The notes under the pieces: model-generated
Told to the model about the DNA's origin: nothing
The model's database searches: none
What the model saw: only the letters and a program-made list of their open reading frames with translations
Program-made: the position numbers and the translations under genes
Shown here: one piece after another, positions 37,572 through 46,946 of the stretch
How positions within the stretch are numbered: the stretch's first letter is position 1
Layout of the letters: each line of letters begins with the position of its first letter
From: Gammaproteobacteria bacterium
Lineage (GTDB): Bacteria; Pseudomonadota; Gammaproteobacteria; Nitrosococcales; Methylophagaceae
DNA: 64,000 nt
Direction: 5' to 3'
Assembly (NCBI GenBank): GCA_029210875.1
Contig: JARGFJ010000007.1
Span: 1 to 64,000 of the forward strand

Positions 37572-38738
37572 CTATACAGGTATTGAGCTCAATAAATCAG
37601 GTAGCATCTTAATATAAACTTGCTTTTGGCTAATCATGTCACCACTTAATACAAACCCTAGCAAAACACCATTTTCATCAAAAAATAAACCTTTTATACC
37701 ACTACCTGTTTTGTTATGTTCAAGCTGGCATGAGCCTTCAACATTTATTGGAGGCGGACAGATAATCAATGGATAGCTGGGAGTTTTTACTGCAACGGGC
37801 ATTGCAGGATAGTTAACTATCATTGGTGCACCTGTTAATGTTTGTGCAAGCGCTTTCGCTGCCAACAGTGTAGGAGCAATATACATTAAATGATGACCCG
37901 ACACTTCGGCACAATCACCAATAGCATAAATATTAGGATCTGATGTTTGCAGATACCTGTCAGTAACAATACCTCTGTTAATAACTAATGCTGCTGATTG
38001 TGCTAATTTAATATTTGCTTTTAACCCGACAGCCGACACGACAAGATCGGCAACAACGGACTCGCCCGATCCAAGCCGTACGTCATACTGATCATTAACA
38101 GAATTAATCGCTGTTGCCGTAGTGCCTAAATGCCAATTTACACCAATATTGGTTAATGCTTGCTGTAATTCGATAGCGATTTGTCTTGGCAATAATGAAT
38201 TCATCGGCACTTCACTTGGGCCTATGACTGAAACTGCAATACCAACGTTGCCAAGGTCATTTGCAAATTCACATCCAATTAAGCCCGAACCAATAATTGC
38301 AACATGTTTTGCTGTTGCAAGTTTGCTTCTAAATGCGGTGTAATCATTCAAATTATTCACCGAAAGTGCAGCGTCAGCAGCATCACCTTCAAGCTTGAGA
38401 CGTACTGGCTCTGCACCAACAGCTAATACTAATTTGTTATATTTAATCGCCTCACCTGAAGCTAAAATAAGGCTTTTATTTTGACGATCAATTTTAACAA
38501 CCGTTTGTTCTGTCATAATGGTTGCTGACAGCGTTTCAGCCATTTTCCCAGCATCCGACATAGCTACTTGGTCGGCTGTTTTTCCTTTTGTTAATGCATT
38601 CGATAACATTGGTTTAGGGTAGTTACGACCATCGTCACTGGATATCATAATTAAAGCCTGCTCTGTATCAAGCTTTCTAAACTCTCTGGCCAGAGTGTAA
38701 CCGGCAACACCTGTACCTATGATAATAATGGGATCCAT
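37572..38738 (-). CDS. Rubredoxin-NAD(+) reductase
   Basis: 388 residues, FAD/NAD-dependent reductase of the AlkT/RubB type: FAD motif IIIIGTGVAGYTLAREFRK, NAD motif VAIIGSGLIGCEFANDLG near residue 145, YAIGDCAEVSG near 275. It would pass electrons from NADH to the rubredoxin encoded just upstream. A hairpin separates the two genes, so reductase expression may be lower. Confidence 0.9.
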   Translation of the reverse strand: MDPIIIIGTGVAGYTLAREFRKLDTEQALIMISSDDGRNYPKPMLSNALTKGKTADQVAMSDAGKMAETLSATIMTEQTVVKIDRQNKSLILASGEAIKYNKLVLAVGAEPVRLKLEGDAADAALSVNNLNDYTAFRSKLATAKHVAIIGSGLIGCEFANDLGNVGIAVSVIGPSEVPMNSLLPRQIAIELQQALTNIGVNWHLGTTATAINSVNDQYDVRLGSGESVVADLVVSAVGLKANIKLAQSAALVINRGIVTDRYLQTSDPNIYAIGDCAEVSGHHLMYIAPTLLAAKALAQTLTGAPMIVNYPAMPVAVKTPSYPLIICPPPINVEGSCQLEHNKTGSGIKGLFFDENGVLLGFVLSGDMISQKQVYIKMLPDLLSSIPV

Positions 38739-38766
38739 TTATGTATTCCTAAAACCAATAAAAGAT

Positions 38767-38798
38767 AGAGAGGGGAGCGTCTGTCTTTTCCCCTCTCT
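38767..38798 (-). terminator. Intra-operon terminator or attenuator
   Basis: AGAGAGGGGA and TCCCCTCTCT form a perfect 10-bp stem with a 12-base loop, followed on the minus strand by TATCTTTTATT. It sits between the rubredoxin stop and the reductase start. Partial termination there would give more rubredoxin than reductase. Confidence 0.7.
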
Positions 38799-38808
38799 AA
38801 TCATAGTG

Positions 38809-38973
38809 CTAGATTTCAACCATTTCGAAATCATCTTTGCCAACACCACATTCTGGGCATTCCCAATCATCGGGTATATCATCCCAGCTTGTGCCTGGTG
38901 CAATACCTTCTTCTGGCAAACCTTTCGCTTCGTCGTAAATAAAACCACAAACAACACATTGCCACTGTCTCAT
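38809..38973 (-). CDS. Rubredoxin
   Basis: 54 residues, the classic rubredoxin size. Two C-x2-C knuckles bind the single iron: CVVCG (Cys6, Cys9) and CPECG (Cys39, Cys42). It also has FIYDEAKG and the acidic [20 protein letters not shown]. One-electron carrier between the reductase and rubrerythrin encoded on either side. Confidence 0.96.
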   Translation of the reverse strand: MRQWQCVVCGFIYDEAKGLPEEGIAPGTSWDDIPDDWECPECGVGKDDFEMVEI

Positions 38974-38999
38974 TTTTTAATCTCCTATTTAGTATCTAA

Positions 39000-39476
39000 C
39001 TATAATTTCTGTGCATCTAATGCATCTTGATAATGCTGTGCATGACGCTGCTCAACTTTTGCCAATGCAGCAAATCGTTTTTCTGCGGTCGCCAATACTT
39101 TAGCAAACATTTGTGCATGCTCTCTAGATTCTTCTATTTGTTCATCCATTTCAGAAACAGCAGCTGCATTTCTTTCTTCTAAAGCGGTGTTTCTAAACTC
39201 AGGATACATTTCTGTATATTCATAAGTTTCACCATCAATAGCAAGCTGAAGCATCTTTTCAACTGTTAAGGTTGATGGCGGAAATAATAGTTCAAGATGC
39301 CCAAACGCATGCGCAGTTTCTTGTTCAGCTGTTTTTTCAAATACTGCAGCAATATCATCCGCACCAAGCGCACGACATTGTTTTGCAAAATACAAATACT
39401 TTCGATTTGCCATTGCTTCGCCTGCAAATGCAGCTTCTAAGTTTTTTAGTGTTTTTGATTCATTGTCCATTATCAT
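39000..39476 (-). CDS. Rubrerythrin-type ferritin-like protein (no rubredoxin tail)
   Basis: 158 residues. Diiron four-helix bundle with ligand motifs AAFAGEAMANRKYLYFA (Glu20), EKTAEQETAHAFGH, and NTALEERNAAAVSEM / EQIEESREHA. The usual C-terminal rubredoxin domain is missing, and a free rubredoxin gene follows, which would supply electrons. Expected to reduce hydrogen peroxide in the cytosol. GGAGGG lies 11 bases before the first of two ATGs. Divergent from oxyR. Confidence 0.9.
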   Translation of the reverse strand: MIMDNESKTLKNLEAAFAGEAMANRKYLYFAKQCRALGADDIAAVFEKTAEQETAHAFGHLELLFPPSTLTVEKMLQLAIDGETYEYTEMYPEFRNTALEERNAAAVSEMDEQIEESREHAQMFAKVLATAEKRFAALAKVEQRHAQHYQDALDAQKL

Positions 39477-39610
39477 GATTTTTTAAACCCTCCAACAAGA
39501 TAAATAATAATGCGTTGTCCTGTTTTATTCAGGATTGGAAATAAGTCTACGTTGTGTGCTATTTTAGATCCAACTGATTATTTAGCTTATTACAAGTGGA
39601 ATTTCCGATT

Positions 39611-40513
39611 ATGAATTTACCAACGTTACGTCAACTGCATTATTTAACGACTTTAGTTGAGGTTAATCATTTTGGACAAGCTGCTGAGCGCTGCTTTGTT
39701 ACCCAGTCAACCTTAAGTGCCGGTATTCAGGATTTAGAAACAATATTAGGCACATCGCTGTTTGAACGAACTAATCGTAAGGTTATGCCTACAGCCTTGG
39801 GTCTGGAAATAGCGAGTAGGGCGCAACATATATTATCGCTATCTGCTGATCTGGTCGATCTGGCCCAGTCTGAGCGTAATCCTCTGGTGGGCCGAATACG
39901 GATAGGGGTGATCCCTAGTATCAGTCCCTTTTTGTTACCAAAAGTATTGCCCACTATACGTAGTACATTGCCTGAACTTGAAGTTGTATTGATAGAAGAT
40001 CAATCTGAACGCCTATTATCCAGTTTACGTAGTGGCGAAATTGATTTGGCGATTTTGGCATTTCCATTTGATATTGGTGATTTAAACAAACAGCTTTTTG
40101 CCGAGGAGGAATTTTGGGTCGCCTTACCCAAAAAACATCCTCTTGCTAAAAAAAAGCAGCTCACTCCAACCGACTTACCTTTAGATGATCTTTTATTGCT
40201 GTCAGAAGGCCATTGTATGCGTGAACATGCACTCAGCGCCTGTAAACTGCCTAGTACTAGCCATCGTATGAGTATGCAGGGCACAAGCTTATATACTTTG
40301 ATTGAAATGGTCGCAGGGAGCTTAGGTATTACATTAATTCCTGAAATGGCAATAAATTCAGATATGGTCAAACATGCTGATATCAGTGTTCGACCGCTGA
40401 TCACTCAAGGCAATAAGCCTATGCGTTCATTGGGTTTGGTCTGGCGCCCCAGTTATCGTAGAGTTAGTACCTTAAAAGAGTTAGCTCAACTTTTCTCAAA
40501 AATTCTTAGTTAA
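39611..40513 (+). CDS. oxyR: Hydrogen-peroxide sensor OxyR
   Basis: 300 residues, LysR family. Winged helix at 5-60 (QLHYLTTLVEVNHFGQAAERCFVTQSTLSAGI is close to OxyR). The redox pair is Cys202 and Cys211 in GHCMREHALSAC, the C-x8-C spacing of OxyR. ATG 39611 is chosen; the frame extends to a GTG without support. It is divergent from rubrerythrin-rubredoxin-reductase, which it probably controls. Confidence 0.93.
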   Translation: MNLPTLRQLHYLTTLVEVNHFGQAAERCFVTQSTLSAGIQDLETILGTSLFERTNRKVMPTALGLEIASRAQHILSLSADLVDLAQSERNPLVGRIRIGVIPSISPFLLPKVLPTIRSTLPELEVVLIEDQSERLLSSLRSGEIDLAILAFPFDIGDLNKQLFAEEEFWVALPKKHPLAKKKQLTPTDLPLDDLLLLSEGHCMREHALSACKLPSTSHRMSMQGTSLYTLIEMVAGSLGITLIPEMAINSDMVKHADISVRPLITQGNKPMRSLGLVWRPSYRRVSTLKELAQLFSKILS

Positions 40514-40524
40514 CTTGAGCTCCC

Positions 40525-40734
40525 TACGTTGGGGTTCAACCCGACAAGCCCGATGTTGGACTGAAGTCCAACCCACGCTAAGGATCTCTGTAGGTCTGGC
40601 TTCAGCCCGACAAGCGGAAAATATTTGTAGGTTGGGTTTCAACCCAACAAGATAAATAAATGTGGGTCGGGTTTATGACCATGGATGGTCGGAATGCTGA
40701 AAATGCAGGAGCGATTTTCGGTCAACCCGACAAT
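40525..40734. repeat. Cluster of REP-like palindromic repeats
   Basis: At least five related imperfect palindromes of the form GTAGGTYGGGYTTCARCCCR followed by ACAAG: 40525-40547, 40554-40573, 40590-40614, 40626-40651, and a split pair 40661-40680 / 40720-40734. The units differ by compensating changes that keep the stem. They fill the space between convergent oxyR and the SCO-like gene. No transposase is adjacent. Confidence 0.8.
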
Positions 40735-40772
40735 CTGACGTTTTTATCCCGAGTTGAGGTTAGTTACGTTTT

Positions 40773-41423
40773 TTATTCAGACTTTGCATAAAATAATCTG
40801 ATTTTTGAAAATAACATAGTGATTTTAGTTGCGTCATAAGGCGGTCTAAATGTTGCATAGACACGCCCTTTTGGATCAACAATAAAAATATGATGCTCTT
40901 GCTCTATTAGATAGCTATCGTCGGAATAATCCGTTTTAAGAAACAGCGCAATGAATGTTTTTGCTAGTTGTTCAATAGTAGTCTCATCCGCTGTTGCTAC
41001 CGGCACAGAGACATTCTGTCTGTTTAAAAACTGAGTTAACTCGGTTATTGATTCGTCCTGTTGATCTAAACCAATAACTAACAACTGAATGTGATTACTT
41101 GCAAAGGCATTGTGTAATTTTGATAAGGTCTCCAGTGAAGACTGACACTGCGGCAAACAATGTAGATGGCTAAAATAAACAAAAGACCATTTATTCTCAA
41201 ACCAGCTATAAGTTAAGGTTAATTTATTAGCCGTTTCTAAAGAAAAATTACTTATTTGTCGGGGTGGAGACTCAAGGTATGGCTGTAAATCCTGTGGAAT
41301 TTGTCGCTGATCATCATAAAGCAAAGGCAATCTGTTCATCCATAAAACCAACAAAAATCCCACAATCATAAGATAAGTAAACAAAAAACACTTAGAATTA
41401 AAGCCTTTACAACGTTGGGCCAT
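40773..41423 (-). CDS. SCO1/SenC-like thioredoxin-fold protein
   Basis: 216 residues. One N-terminal membrane helix (about 13-29) is followed by a periplasmic SCO domain. The copper/redox motif C-x3-C is Cys89 and Cys93 (HLHCLPQC). A histidine before IFIVDPKG matches the third ligand. SCO proteins deliver copper to cytochrome oxidase or act as thiol reductases; which applies here is open. ATG 41423 is preferred because AAGGA lies 8 bases upstream. Divergent from murJ. Confidence 0.82.
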   Translation of the reverse strand: MAQRCKGFNSKCFLFTYLMIVGFLLVLWMNRLPLLYDDQRQIPQDLQPYLESPPRQISNFSLETANKLTLTYSWFENKWSFVYFSHLHCLPQCQSSLETLSKLHNAFASNHIQLLVIGLDQQDESITELTQFLNRQNVSVPVATADETTIEQLAKTFIALFLKTDYSDDSYLIEQEHHIFIVDPKGRVYATFRPPYDATKITMLFSKIRLFYAKSE

Positions 41424-41483
41424 ACAGCAGTCCTTCAAAAGTATAAAATTGCTGTCAATATTATCATTAACACGAGTACGCGG

Positions 41484-43034
41484 ATGAGTGAGAAACTATT
41501 CAAGTCAACAGCAATTGTTAGCATGATGACCTTTATCTCTCGAATTTTAGGCTTTGTACGCGATATTGTCATTGCTCGCATGTTTGGTGCCGGCCTTGGC
41601 GCTGATGTCTTTTTTGTGGCATTTAAAATCCCTAACTTTTTACGTCGCTTGTTTGCGGAAGGTGCTTTCTCCCAAGCATTTATCCCGGTATTAGCTGAAT
41701 ATAAGCGCAGCGGTCAAAACGATTTACGACTATTAATCGCCAATACCAGTGGCACACTGGCAACCATCCTGTTTGCGATCACGCTGATAGGGGTAATAGC
41801 TGCGCCATTATTAATTATGATTTTTGCACCTGGTTTTATTGATAATCCTGAAAAAGTAACCTTAGCCACTGATTTATTGCGCATTACCTTTCCCTACCTG
41901 TTTTTTATCTCTTTAACCGCACTGGCTGGCGCGATTTTAAATAGTTTTGGTCAATTTGCGATCCCATCCTTTACCCCGGTCTTTCTTAATCTATCACTTA
42001 TTTCTGCTGCCCTATGGTTATCACCACAACTTGATCAACCTGTAACAGCACTGGCCTGGGGCGTATTTATTGGCGGATTGGTTCAGCTTATTTTTCAAAT
42101 TCCGTTTTTATTAAAATTAAATTTGTTACCTAAACCCCGTTGGGGCTGGCATCAAAGTGGGGTACAAAAAATTCTCAAATTGATGATCCCTGCTATGTTT
42201 GGAGTTTCCGTGGCTCAAATAAACTTACTGTTAGACACCTTGTTAGCATCGTTTTTAGTTACTGGCAGCATTTCATGGCTGTATTATTCAGACCGCTTGG
42301 TTGAGTTTCCACTTGGAATAGTCGGCATCGCCTTATCAACGGTCATTCTGCCTAGCTTATCTCATAAACATGCTTCCGCCTCTAAACAAGCGTTTTCACA
42401 TACCATCGATTGGGCGCTACGCTGGGTATTTATTATTGGTACACCCGCTGCAATCGGCTTAATTTTTCTGGCAGAACCGTTATTAACAACCTTATTTCAA
42501 TATGGTGAATTCACTTCAACAGATACTCATAAAGCATCATTAAGTCTTATGGCATACGGATTAGGCTTATTGCCATTTATCTTTATTAAAGTATTGGCAC
42601 CGGGCTATTTCGCTCGCCAAGACACTAAAACGCCGGTCAAGATAGGCATCATCGCGATGGTCACTAATATGGTTTTAAATATTATCTTGATGATGCAACT
42701 TGCTCATGTCGGTCTTGCTCTGGCCACATCACTCTCTGCTGCACTTAATGCTGGTTTATTGTACTTCGGTCTTAGAAAGTTAGGCGTATATCAACCTGTC
42801 GCTGGCTGGGGTTTGTTTATTCTAAAACTGCTTATTCCTAACGGTAGTTTACTCTTAGTTTTGTATTGGCTAACACCCGCCAGCAGCGACTGGTTTAACT
42901 GGGGCGCATGGCATCGTATATGGATGCTAACAGGACTTATTGTTGCAGCTATTCTCGTCTATTTTGTGGCACTCTATGCTGTCGGCATTACGATTAAAAG
43001 TTTATTAAAGCCTAATACAGACACTATTTCTTAA
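41484..43034 (+). CDS. murJ: Lipid II flippase MurJ
   Basis: 516 residues, about 14 membrane helices. It starts MSEKLFKSTAIVSMMTFISRILGFVRD, and FGAGLGADVFFVAFKIPNFLRRLFAEGAFSQAFIPV is the MurJ hallmark with its essential arginines. WLYYSDRLVEFPLGIVGIALSTVILP is also typical. Flips lipid-linked peptidoglycan precursor to the periplasm. The reading frame extends 23 codons upstream, but similarity begins at this ATG. Confidence 0.96.
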   Translation: MSEKLFKSTAIVSMMTFISRILGFVRDIVIARMFGAGLGADVFFVAFKIPNFLRRLFAEGAFSQAFIPVLAEYKRSGQNDLRLLIANTSGTLATILFAITLIGVIAAPLLIMIFAPGFIDNPEKVTLATDLLRITFPYLFFISLTALAGAILNSFGQFAIPSFTPVFLNLSLISAALWLSPQLDQPVTALAWGVFIGGLVQLIFQIPFLLKLNLLPKPRWGWHQSGVQKILKLMIPAMFGVSVAQINLLLDTLLASFLVTGSISWLYYSDRLVEFPLGIVGIALSTVILPSLSHKHASASKQAFSHTIDWALRWVFIIGTPAAIGLIFLAEPLLTTLFQYGEFTSTDTHKASLSLMAYGLGLLPFIFIKVLAPGYFARQDTKTPVKIGIIAMVTNMVLNIILMMQLAHVGLALATSLSAALNAGLLYFGLRKLGVYQPVAGWGLFILKLLIPNGSLLLVLYWLTPASSDWFNWGAWHRIWMLTGLIVAAILVYFVALYAVGITIKSLLKPNTDTIS

Positions 43035-43052
43035 GCTTCTTCGTAAACGTCA

Positions 43053-43081
43053 AACAAAAAAAGGCCCTCAAATGAGGGCCT
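43053..43081. terminator. Terminator between murJ and ompW
   Basis: AGGCCCTC, loop AAAT, GAGGGCCT, preceded on the plus strand by an A-run (43056-43062) that becomes the T-run for the minus-strand ompW transcript. Confidence 0.85.
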
Positions 43082-43108
43082 AAGTGGACTTTCTCTATTT
43101 TATTCAGA

Positions 43109-43792
43109 TTAGAAACGACGGCCAACCCCAATACCGAATACAAATGGGTCGATATCAGCATCAATTCTAGCTGATGTGGCACCACCGAGAATGTTAGAGA
43201 ATTTTGCAGTTGTATCAATTTGAATATATTTCACATCCGCATTGAAGAACCAATCATCATTGATTGCAATATCAACACCCGCTTGAGCAGCCAAACCCCA
43301 AGAATCTTCTAACTTAACACTACCGCCAGCAGGTCTTAAAACACTACCATCTACTTCTTCACTGAAGAAATGAGTGTAGTTAATACCTGCACCGACATAG
43401 GGACGAATATTAGAGTTTGGAGCAAAGTGATATTGTAAAGTCAAAGTAGGTGGCAAAACTTTAGTTTCAATTACATCACCTAAACTTGTAGCAACAGCGC
43501 CTTTCTCACCAGTAACGGTATGCTCAGAATAACCTAAAATTAATTCAACACCCCAGTTTGGAGTGATCATATAAGTGATGTCTAATTCAGGAATGGTGTC
43601 ATTATCGACTTTCACACCAGGACCAGTATCTCCGCCATTTACAAACAGGCTACCACTGTCATCATTTGGGTTGATATAAGCAATACGACCACGCACTAAC
43701 CAATCACCCGCTTCATACGCCATTGCTGGAGCAGCGATAGCTGATAATCCTGTTGCAGCTAATAATGCTACTGCTAATTTTGTTGCTTTCAT
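43109..43792 (-). CDS. ompW: Outer membrane protein OmpW
   Basis: 227 residues with a signal peptide (1-25, ending PAMA). Eight-stranded beta-barrel family: YEAGDWLVRGRIAYINPND at the mature start, the conserved PPTLTLQYHFAP, GINYTHFF, and a C-terminal phenylalanine for barrel insertion. Two FNR-type boxes lie upstream, and an FNR gene is next. Confidence 0.93.
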   Translation of the reverse strand: MKATKLAVALLAATGLSAIAAPAMAYEAGDWLVRGRIAYINPNDDSGSLFVNGGDTGPGVKVDNDTIPELDITYMITPNWGVELILGYSEHTVTGEKGAVATSLGDVIETKVLPPTLTLQYHFAPNSNIRPYVGAGINYTHFFSEEVDGSVLRPAGGSVKLEDSWGLAAQAGVDIAINDDWFFNADVKYIQIDTTAKFSNILGGATSARIDADIDPFVFGIGVGRRF

Positions 43793-43879
43793 TTGTTTCT
43801 CCTTGAGAATTACACTTTAATTTGGATATTCTTTACTTGGATATTGGAAACGATCATACGGTGGTGGCAGATTATTTCC

Positions 43880-43893
43880 ATGATCTATATCAA
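43880..43893. promoter_or_regulatory. FNR box 1 upstream of ompW
   Basis: ATGATCTATATCAA matches the FNR/ANR consensus TTGAT-N4-ATCAA at nine of ten positions. Centre about 95 bases upstream of the ompW ATG. Confidence 0.7.
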
Positions 43894-43901
43894 AATATCT
43901 G

Positions 43902-43915
43902 ATGATCTATATCAA
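43902..43915. promoter_or_regulatory. FNR box 2 upstream of ompW
   Basis: A second identical ATGATCTATATCAA, 22 bases from the first, about two helical turns, so both dimers would lie on the same DNA face. Confidence 0.7.
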
Positions 43916-44002
43916 AATATTTATTATGAATTTTAGACATTAACCTTATTTATGCAAGGTTATCAAGGAAACTTGAGATAATTTCTAGCTTTTTGTAGTT
44001 AT

Positions 44003-44752
44003 TTAACCACACATGGCATTGATTGCAGTCGTATTTCGCAATGAAATTGCTTTGCCATTAATTACAATTAAACCGTCTTCCTGAAAGCGCGACATAACTC
44101 GACTGACTGTTTCAACCGCTAAACCAAGGTGATTAGCGATATCACTGCGTGACATTGTAAGTTGAAACTCTGTTGCAGAAAATCCACGATCCTGGAATCG
44201 TTTTGATAATGATAATAAGAATGTTGCTATTTTTTCATCAGCAGTCTTTTTGCCCAGCAATAGCATTAAGTTTTTATCTGAAGATAATTCTTTACTCAAC
44301 CGGGTTAACAGTTGAATTTGCAGTTGTGGCATTTTCTTGCCAATTTCTTGCAAATTTTCAAACGGTAATTCACAAACTGAGCTGGTTTCCAAGGCTTTGG
44401 CATTTGATTGATACGATTGCTGATGGATCGCATCCAAACCAATAAATTCACCGGGAAAATAAAATCCCGTTACTTGTTCACGCCCATTTACAGCTGAAAT
44501 TGTGGTTTTGAATGAACCTGATCGCACAACATATAAGGATTTAAATTCATTGTCTGTTGAGAACAGTGTATGCGCGCGTTTGTAACTTTGACTGCGTTTG
44601 ATAATGGTATCAAGTTGAGCAAGATCACTGTTTTGAAGGCCTAATGGCAGGCAAAGGCGAAATAGAGAACAATCTTGGCAGGCAACGCGATGCTCAGGCT
44701 CTATCTTTGCTAGATCGTTAAATAGCGGCATTACATTAACTAATTCAGCCAT
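44003..44752 (-). CDS. fnr: Oxygen-sensing FNR/ANR-type regulator
   Basis: 249 residues, CRP/FNR family. The iron-sulfur cysteines are Cys25, Cys28, Cys34 (CQDCSLFRLC) and Cys127 (SSVCELPF), the FNR spacing. Cyclic-nucleotide-like domain to about 150, dimer helix, then helix-turn-helix MSRSDIANHLGLAVETVSRVMSRF with the E-xx-S-R recognition residues typical for TTGAT sites. Divergent from hisB; ompW with two boxes is the next gene downstream. Confidence 0.95.
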   Translation of the reverse strand: MAELVNVMPLFNDLAKIEPEHRVACQDCSLFRLCLPLGLQNSDLAQLDTIIKRSQSYKRAHTLFSTDNEFKSLYVVRSGSFKTTISAVNGREQVTGFYFPGEFIGLDAIHQQSYQSNAKALETSSVCELPFENLQEIGKKMPQLQIQLLTRLSKELSSDKNLMLLLGKKTADEKIATFLLSLSKRFQDRGFSATEFQLTMSRSDIANHLGLAVETVSRVMSRFQEDGLIVINGKAISLRNTTAINAMCG

Positions 44753-44851
44753 CTGATATCCAATTCTGTCGATAAGAGATTATGATACCCCTTCAAACCG
44801 CTCTCTGAAACAGTTATTATGCGGTTTTATATTATGAAATCAGGAAATATG

Positions 44852-45445
44852 ATGAGTTCTCGTACTGCCACGGTTACGCGAAACACGCTTGAAACACAAA
44901 TTGAGGTTAGTATTAACCTTGATGGTAAAGGCCAATTTGATGCAGAAACAGGGGTGCCGTTTCTTGATCATATGATGGAGCAAATTGCCCGTCACGGTCT
45001 TTTTGATATTTCCGTCAATGCTAAAGGTGATCTACAGATTGATGCCCATCACACGGTTGAAGATATTGGCATCACTCTGGGCCAGGCATTCAAGCAAGCA
45101 CTAGGCACTAAAAAAGGTGTGATTCGTTATGGCCATTGTTATGTGCCTTTAGATGAAGCATTATCCCGTGTTGTATTGGATTTATCTGGACGTCCCGGAC
45201 TAGAGTTTGCGGTTACATTCACGCGCGATAAAATTGGCGAATTTGATGTCGATTTATTTTATGAGTTCTTCCAGGGTTTTGTTAATCACGCTGGAGTTAC
45301 ATTACACGTAGACTCAATCAAAGGTCGTAATGCACACCATATTGCCGAAACGATGTTCAAAGCGTTTGGCCGCGCTTTACGTATGGCGGTTACATTAGAT
45401 GAACGTGCGCTTGAACAGTTACCTTCAACCAAAGGTGCGCTTTAG
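44852..45445 (+). CDS. hisB: Imidazoleglycerol-phosphate dehydratase
   Basis: 197 residues, the monofunctional family length. Metal-binding motifs are [37 protein letters not shown] and [22 protein letters not shown] 44852 is chosen because AGGAA lies 7 bases upstream and [12 protein letters not shown] is the normal N-terminus. First gene of the his-hinT-tat series. Confidence 0.96.
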   Translation: MSSRTATVTRNTLETQIEVSINLDGKGQFDAETGVPFLDHMMEQIARHGLFDISVNAKGDLQIDAHHTVEDIGITLGQAFKQALGTKKGVIRYGHCYVPLDEALSRVVLDLSGRPGLEFAVTFTRDKIGEFDVDLFYEFFQGFVNHAGVTLHVDSIKGRNAHHIAETMFKAFGRALRMAVTLDERALEQLPSTKGAL

Positions 45446-45511
45446 TTTTTATCGTATCTGGTAACTTTATTACGTAAAATAGTATTTTGAATTAAAACTG
45501 ATGGAAATTTT

Positions 45512-46156
45512 ATGCGTCACATAGCGGTGATCGATTATGGCATGGGTAATTTACGATCCGTGTCGAAAGCGTTGGAAACCGTATCGAATGGTATTTCTGT
45601 CGAAGTAACAGTTGATCCTGCTCGTATTTTAGCCGCCAGCCATGTTGTATTTCCTGGCGTTGGTGCTATCCGCGACTGCATTGCTGAGCTAGTGCGACTA
45701 AACCTGGATGATGTCATTCGTCACGTTATTGCAAACGGCACACCTTTTCTTGGAATATGCCTTGGCATGCAAGCATTATTAACACATAGTGAAGAAAATT
45801 CCGGTATAGATTGTCTTGATATTTTTGCTGGCAATGTTCGTCATTTTGATCTCTCAACCGATGAACATGGTGAGCACTTAAAAGTGCCTCACATGGGTTG
45901 GAATCAAGTTCATCAAACTGTACCGCATCCTTTATGGAAGGATATTGATCAAGATAGTCGTTTTTACTTTGTCCATAGCTATTATGTTGATCCAAAAGAG
46001 CATACTGTAATAGCAGCAAGCTCACATTACCCTAAAACCTTTACCTGCGCTATTCATAAGGATAATGTGTTTGCAGTACAGTTTCACCCGGAAAAAAGCC
46101 AGCATGCTGGTTTAAAATTACTTGAAAACTTTATCGCGTGGGATGGCCACGCCTAA
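45512..46156 (+). CDS. hisH: Imidazole glycerol phosphate synthase, glutaminase subunit
   Basis: 214 residues, class I glutamine amidotransferase. Catalytic Cys in PFLGICLGMQ (about residue 83), histidine and glutamate in VQFHPEKSQ near the end; AVIDYGMGNLRSV at the start. Supplies ammonia to HisF. Confidence 0.97.
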   Translation: MRHIAVIDYGMGNLRSVSKALETVSNGISVEVTVDPARILAASHVVFPGVGAIRDCIAELVRLNLDDVIRHVIANGTPFLGICLGMQALLTHSEENSGIDCLDIFAGNVRHFDLSTDEHGEHLKVPHMGWNQVHQTVPHPLWKDIDQDSRFYFVHSYYVDPKEHTVIAASSHYPKTFTCAIHKDNVFAVQFHPEKSQHAGLKLLENFIAWDGHA

Positions 46157-46186
46157 GCTAACTTTGCATTAAATGGAGAAATCTTT

Positions 46187-46936
46187 ATGTTGTTAATCCC
46201 TGCCATTGATCTAAAAGAAGGTCACTGTGTTCGTTTGCGTCAGGGACGCATGGAAGATAATACGGTTTTCTCAGAAGATCCACTTGCGATAGCAACCAAG
46301 TGGGTTGAGGCGGGTGCCAAACGTCTACATATGGTTGATCTGGACGGCGCTTTTGCCGGTAACCCGGTCAATGCCGATGTTGTTCATCAAATCTGTAAAG
46401 CGTTTCCTAACCTTGATGTTCAAATTGGTGGCGGCATACGTGATGAAGATACGATTCAAGCCTATTTAGATGCGGGTGCCCGTTACGTCATCATCGGTAC
46501 TAAAGCCGTTAATGCACCACATTTTATTGGCGATGTCTGTGCTGAGTTTCCAGGCCACATTATTGTCGGTTTAGATGCAAAAGACGGCAAAGTAGCTATC
46601 GATGGTTGGTCAAAATTGTCAAATCATGACGTTACAGATATCGCTAAACATTTTGAACAAGATGGTGTTGAAGCCATTATTTATACTGACATTAACCGTG
46701 ATGGCATGATGCAAGGCGTTAATCTTGAAGCGACCCGCGATCTGGCACGTGCGATCAATATTCCTGTAATCGCATCAGGTGGTGTCACTGATTTAAATGA
46801 TGTTAAGGCGCTTTGTCACTACGAAAGTGAAGGTGTTATGGGCGCGATTGTTGGCAGAGCCATTTATGAAGGCACGATCGATCTGGCCGAAGCTCAAGCT
46901 TTAGCAGATCGTCTTAATCCACCGCTTAAATACTAA
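46187..46936 (+). CDS. hisA: Phosphoribosyl-formimino-AICAR ribotide isomerase
   Basis: 249 residues, TIM barrel. [18 protein letters not shown] holds the catalytic Asp8; [15 protein letters not shown] and [13 protein letters not shown] are phosphate-binding halves. Isomerises ProFAR to PRFAR. Between hisH and hisF. Confidence 0.97.
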   Translation: MLLIPAIDLKEGHCVRLRQGRMEDNTVFSEDPLAIATKWVEAGAKRLHMVDLDGAFAGNPVNADVVHQICKAFPNLDVQIGGGIRDEDTIQAYLDAGARYVIIGTKAVNAPHFIGDVCAEFPGHIIVGLDAKDGKVAIDGWSKLSNHDVTDIAKHFEQDGVEAIIYTDINRDGMMQGVNLEATRDLARAINIPVIASGGVTDLNDVKALCHYESEGVMGAIVGRAIYEGTIDLAEAQALADRLNPPLKY

Positions 46937-46946
46937 TGGAATTATC

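Noticed and set aside
38739-38957. 72-codon minus-strand frame near rubredoxin
   Set aside because: It is a shadow in another frame; the true 54-residue rubredoxin is at 38809-38973.
39477-39610. OxyR binding site in the oxyR-rubrerythrin gap
   Set aside because: No convincing ATAG-N7-CTAT array could be seen by eye, so no site is reported.
44819-44851. Upstream start for hisB
   Set aside because: The ATG at 44852 has AGGAA at proper spacing and matches the family N-terminus.
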